From Cellvibrionales bacterium UBA2511 (GTDB lineage Bacteria > Pseudomonadota > Gammaproteobacteria > Pseudomonadales > Porticoccaceae), in contig DDNV01000103.1 in the NCBI GenBank assembly GCA_002341315.1, positions 37,162 through 43,198 of the forward strand: DNA of 6,037 nucleotides. The letters run 5' to 3'. Made by a program: the position numbers and the translations under genes. Position 1 is the stretch's first letter. Every line of letters begins with the position of its first letter. Below, one piece after another: positions 5,737 through 6,037 of this stretch. The notes beneath the pieces are model-generated. The model was not told the DNA's origin. It made no database searches and saw only the letters and a list, made by a program, of their open reading frames with translations.

Positions 5737-6037
5737 TCAGAAGGGAAGGTTCACGTTATTCCAGAGACGCTTTAGTCGCGTATCACGACCACATCCATTT
5801 CGGTAATAACGATAACGCGCAGGATTTTTCAGATAGTAATCCTGGTGATACTCCTCAGCGGGGTAAAATTTACTGGCCGGTAGAATTCGTGTGGCAATCG
5901 GGTTGTTCAGAAGGTTGCTGTCGATTAATGCGCTTTTACTGTTCCGGGCGGCGGTTCTTTGTTCGTCATTCAGGGGGAAGATAGCACTGAGATACTGGCT
6001 TCCCCGGTCACAAAACTGGCCTTTACCATTTTCCGGC
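5737..6037 (-). CDS. msrA: Peptide methionine sulfoxide reductase MsrA, C-terminal part
   Basis: The last 99 residues of an MsrA-family protein, which reduces the S-epimer of methionine sulfoxide in oxidised proteins. I translated the minus strand from the window edge to the TGA at 5737-5739. Visible signatures are GQFCDRGSQYLSAIF (residues 6-20 of the fragment), containing the conserved D-x-G-x-Q-Y substrate pocket; ILPASKFYPAEEYHQDYYLKNP (51-72), the hallmark AE-x-YHQ-Y region; and YYRNGCGRDTRLKRLW (77-92), where the Cys is in place for a recycling cysteine. The catalytic GCFW motif lies upstream, outside the window. The Arg usual after Q-Y (SQYRS) is Leu here. It reads in the same direction as the HemN-like gene 201 bases downstream, and no strong terminator separates them, so read-through is possible. 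Confidence 0.92.
   Translation of the reverse strand, partial: PENGKGQFCDRGSQYLSAIFPLNDEQRTAARNSKSALIDSNLLNNPIATRILPASKFYPAEEYHQDYYLKNPARYRYYRNGCGRDTRLKRLWNNVNLPF

Noticed and set aside
5609..5806. Plus-strand ORF of 65 codons overlapping the end of msrA
   Set aside because: Its second half is antisense to the conserved MsrA C-terminus, it has no Shine-Dalgarno and no family resemblance.

Overview
This 6,037-base window, roughly half G+C, looks like chromosomal DNA of a free-living gammaproteobacterium. The evidence is the gene set: class I ArgRS, BolA, a DUF4399 periplasmic protein, OmpW, a four-cysteine FNR/Anr regulator beside a HemN-family gene, and MsrA. The genus cannot be read from the sequence. 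No transposase, phage gene, CRISPR array, tRNA or rRNA is visible. Functional calls rest on family recognition by eye.

Layout, left to right. Bases 1-1603 (minus) hold most of argS, with the 3' end outside the window. The divergent spacer 1604-1879 carries candidate promoters for argS and bolA, including a gearbox-like element ahead of bolA. bolA (plus, probable TTG start at 1880) is followed after 77 bases by a histidine-rich exported DUF4399 protein (2266-2685). ompW (2794-3489, plus) has a near-perfect FNR box centred 41.5 bases before a predicted start site that lies just below an extended -10. A strong, probably bidirectional terminator (3516-3544) separates ompW from the convergent fnr gene (3592-4305, minus). 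Upstream of fnr, reading in the same direction, is a 390-residue HemN-family protein (4363-5535). The 3' end of msrA (5737-6037, minus) closes the window.

The most unusual item is the HemN-like protein. It aligns along much of its length with oxygen-independent coproporphyrinogen III oxidase, but all three cysteines of the radical-SAM CxxxCxxC motif and the glycine-rich SAM-binding motif are replaced, while the frame is open. It occupies the place where an active hemN often sits beside anr/fnr, and an 8/10 FNR box lies upstream. It is best read as an intact radical-SAM pseudoenzyme inside an FNR-linked locus.

Inferred circuit: FNR senses loss of oxygen through a [4Fe-4S] cluster, probably activates ompW from a class II site, and may also control the HemN-like gene. 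The fnr promoter overlaps a 22-bp perfect palindrome at the end of the HemN-like gene, which could be an operator for an unknown regulator or an RNA hairpin.
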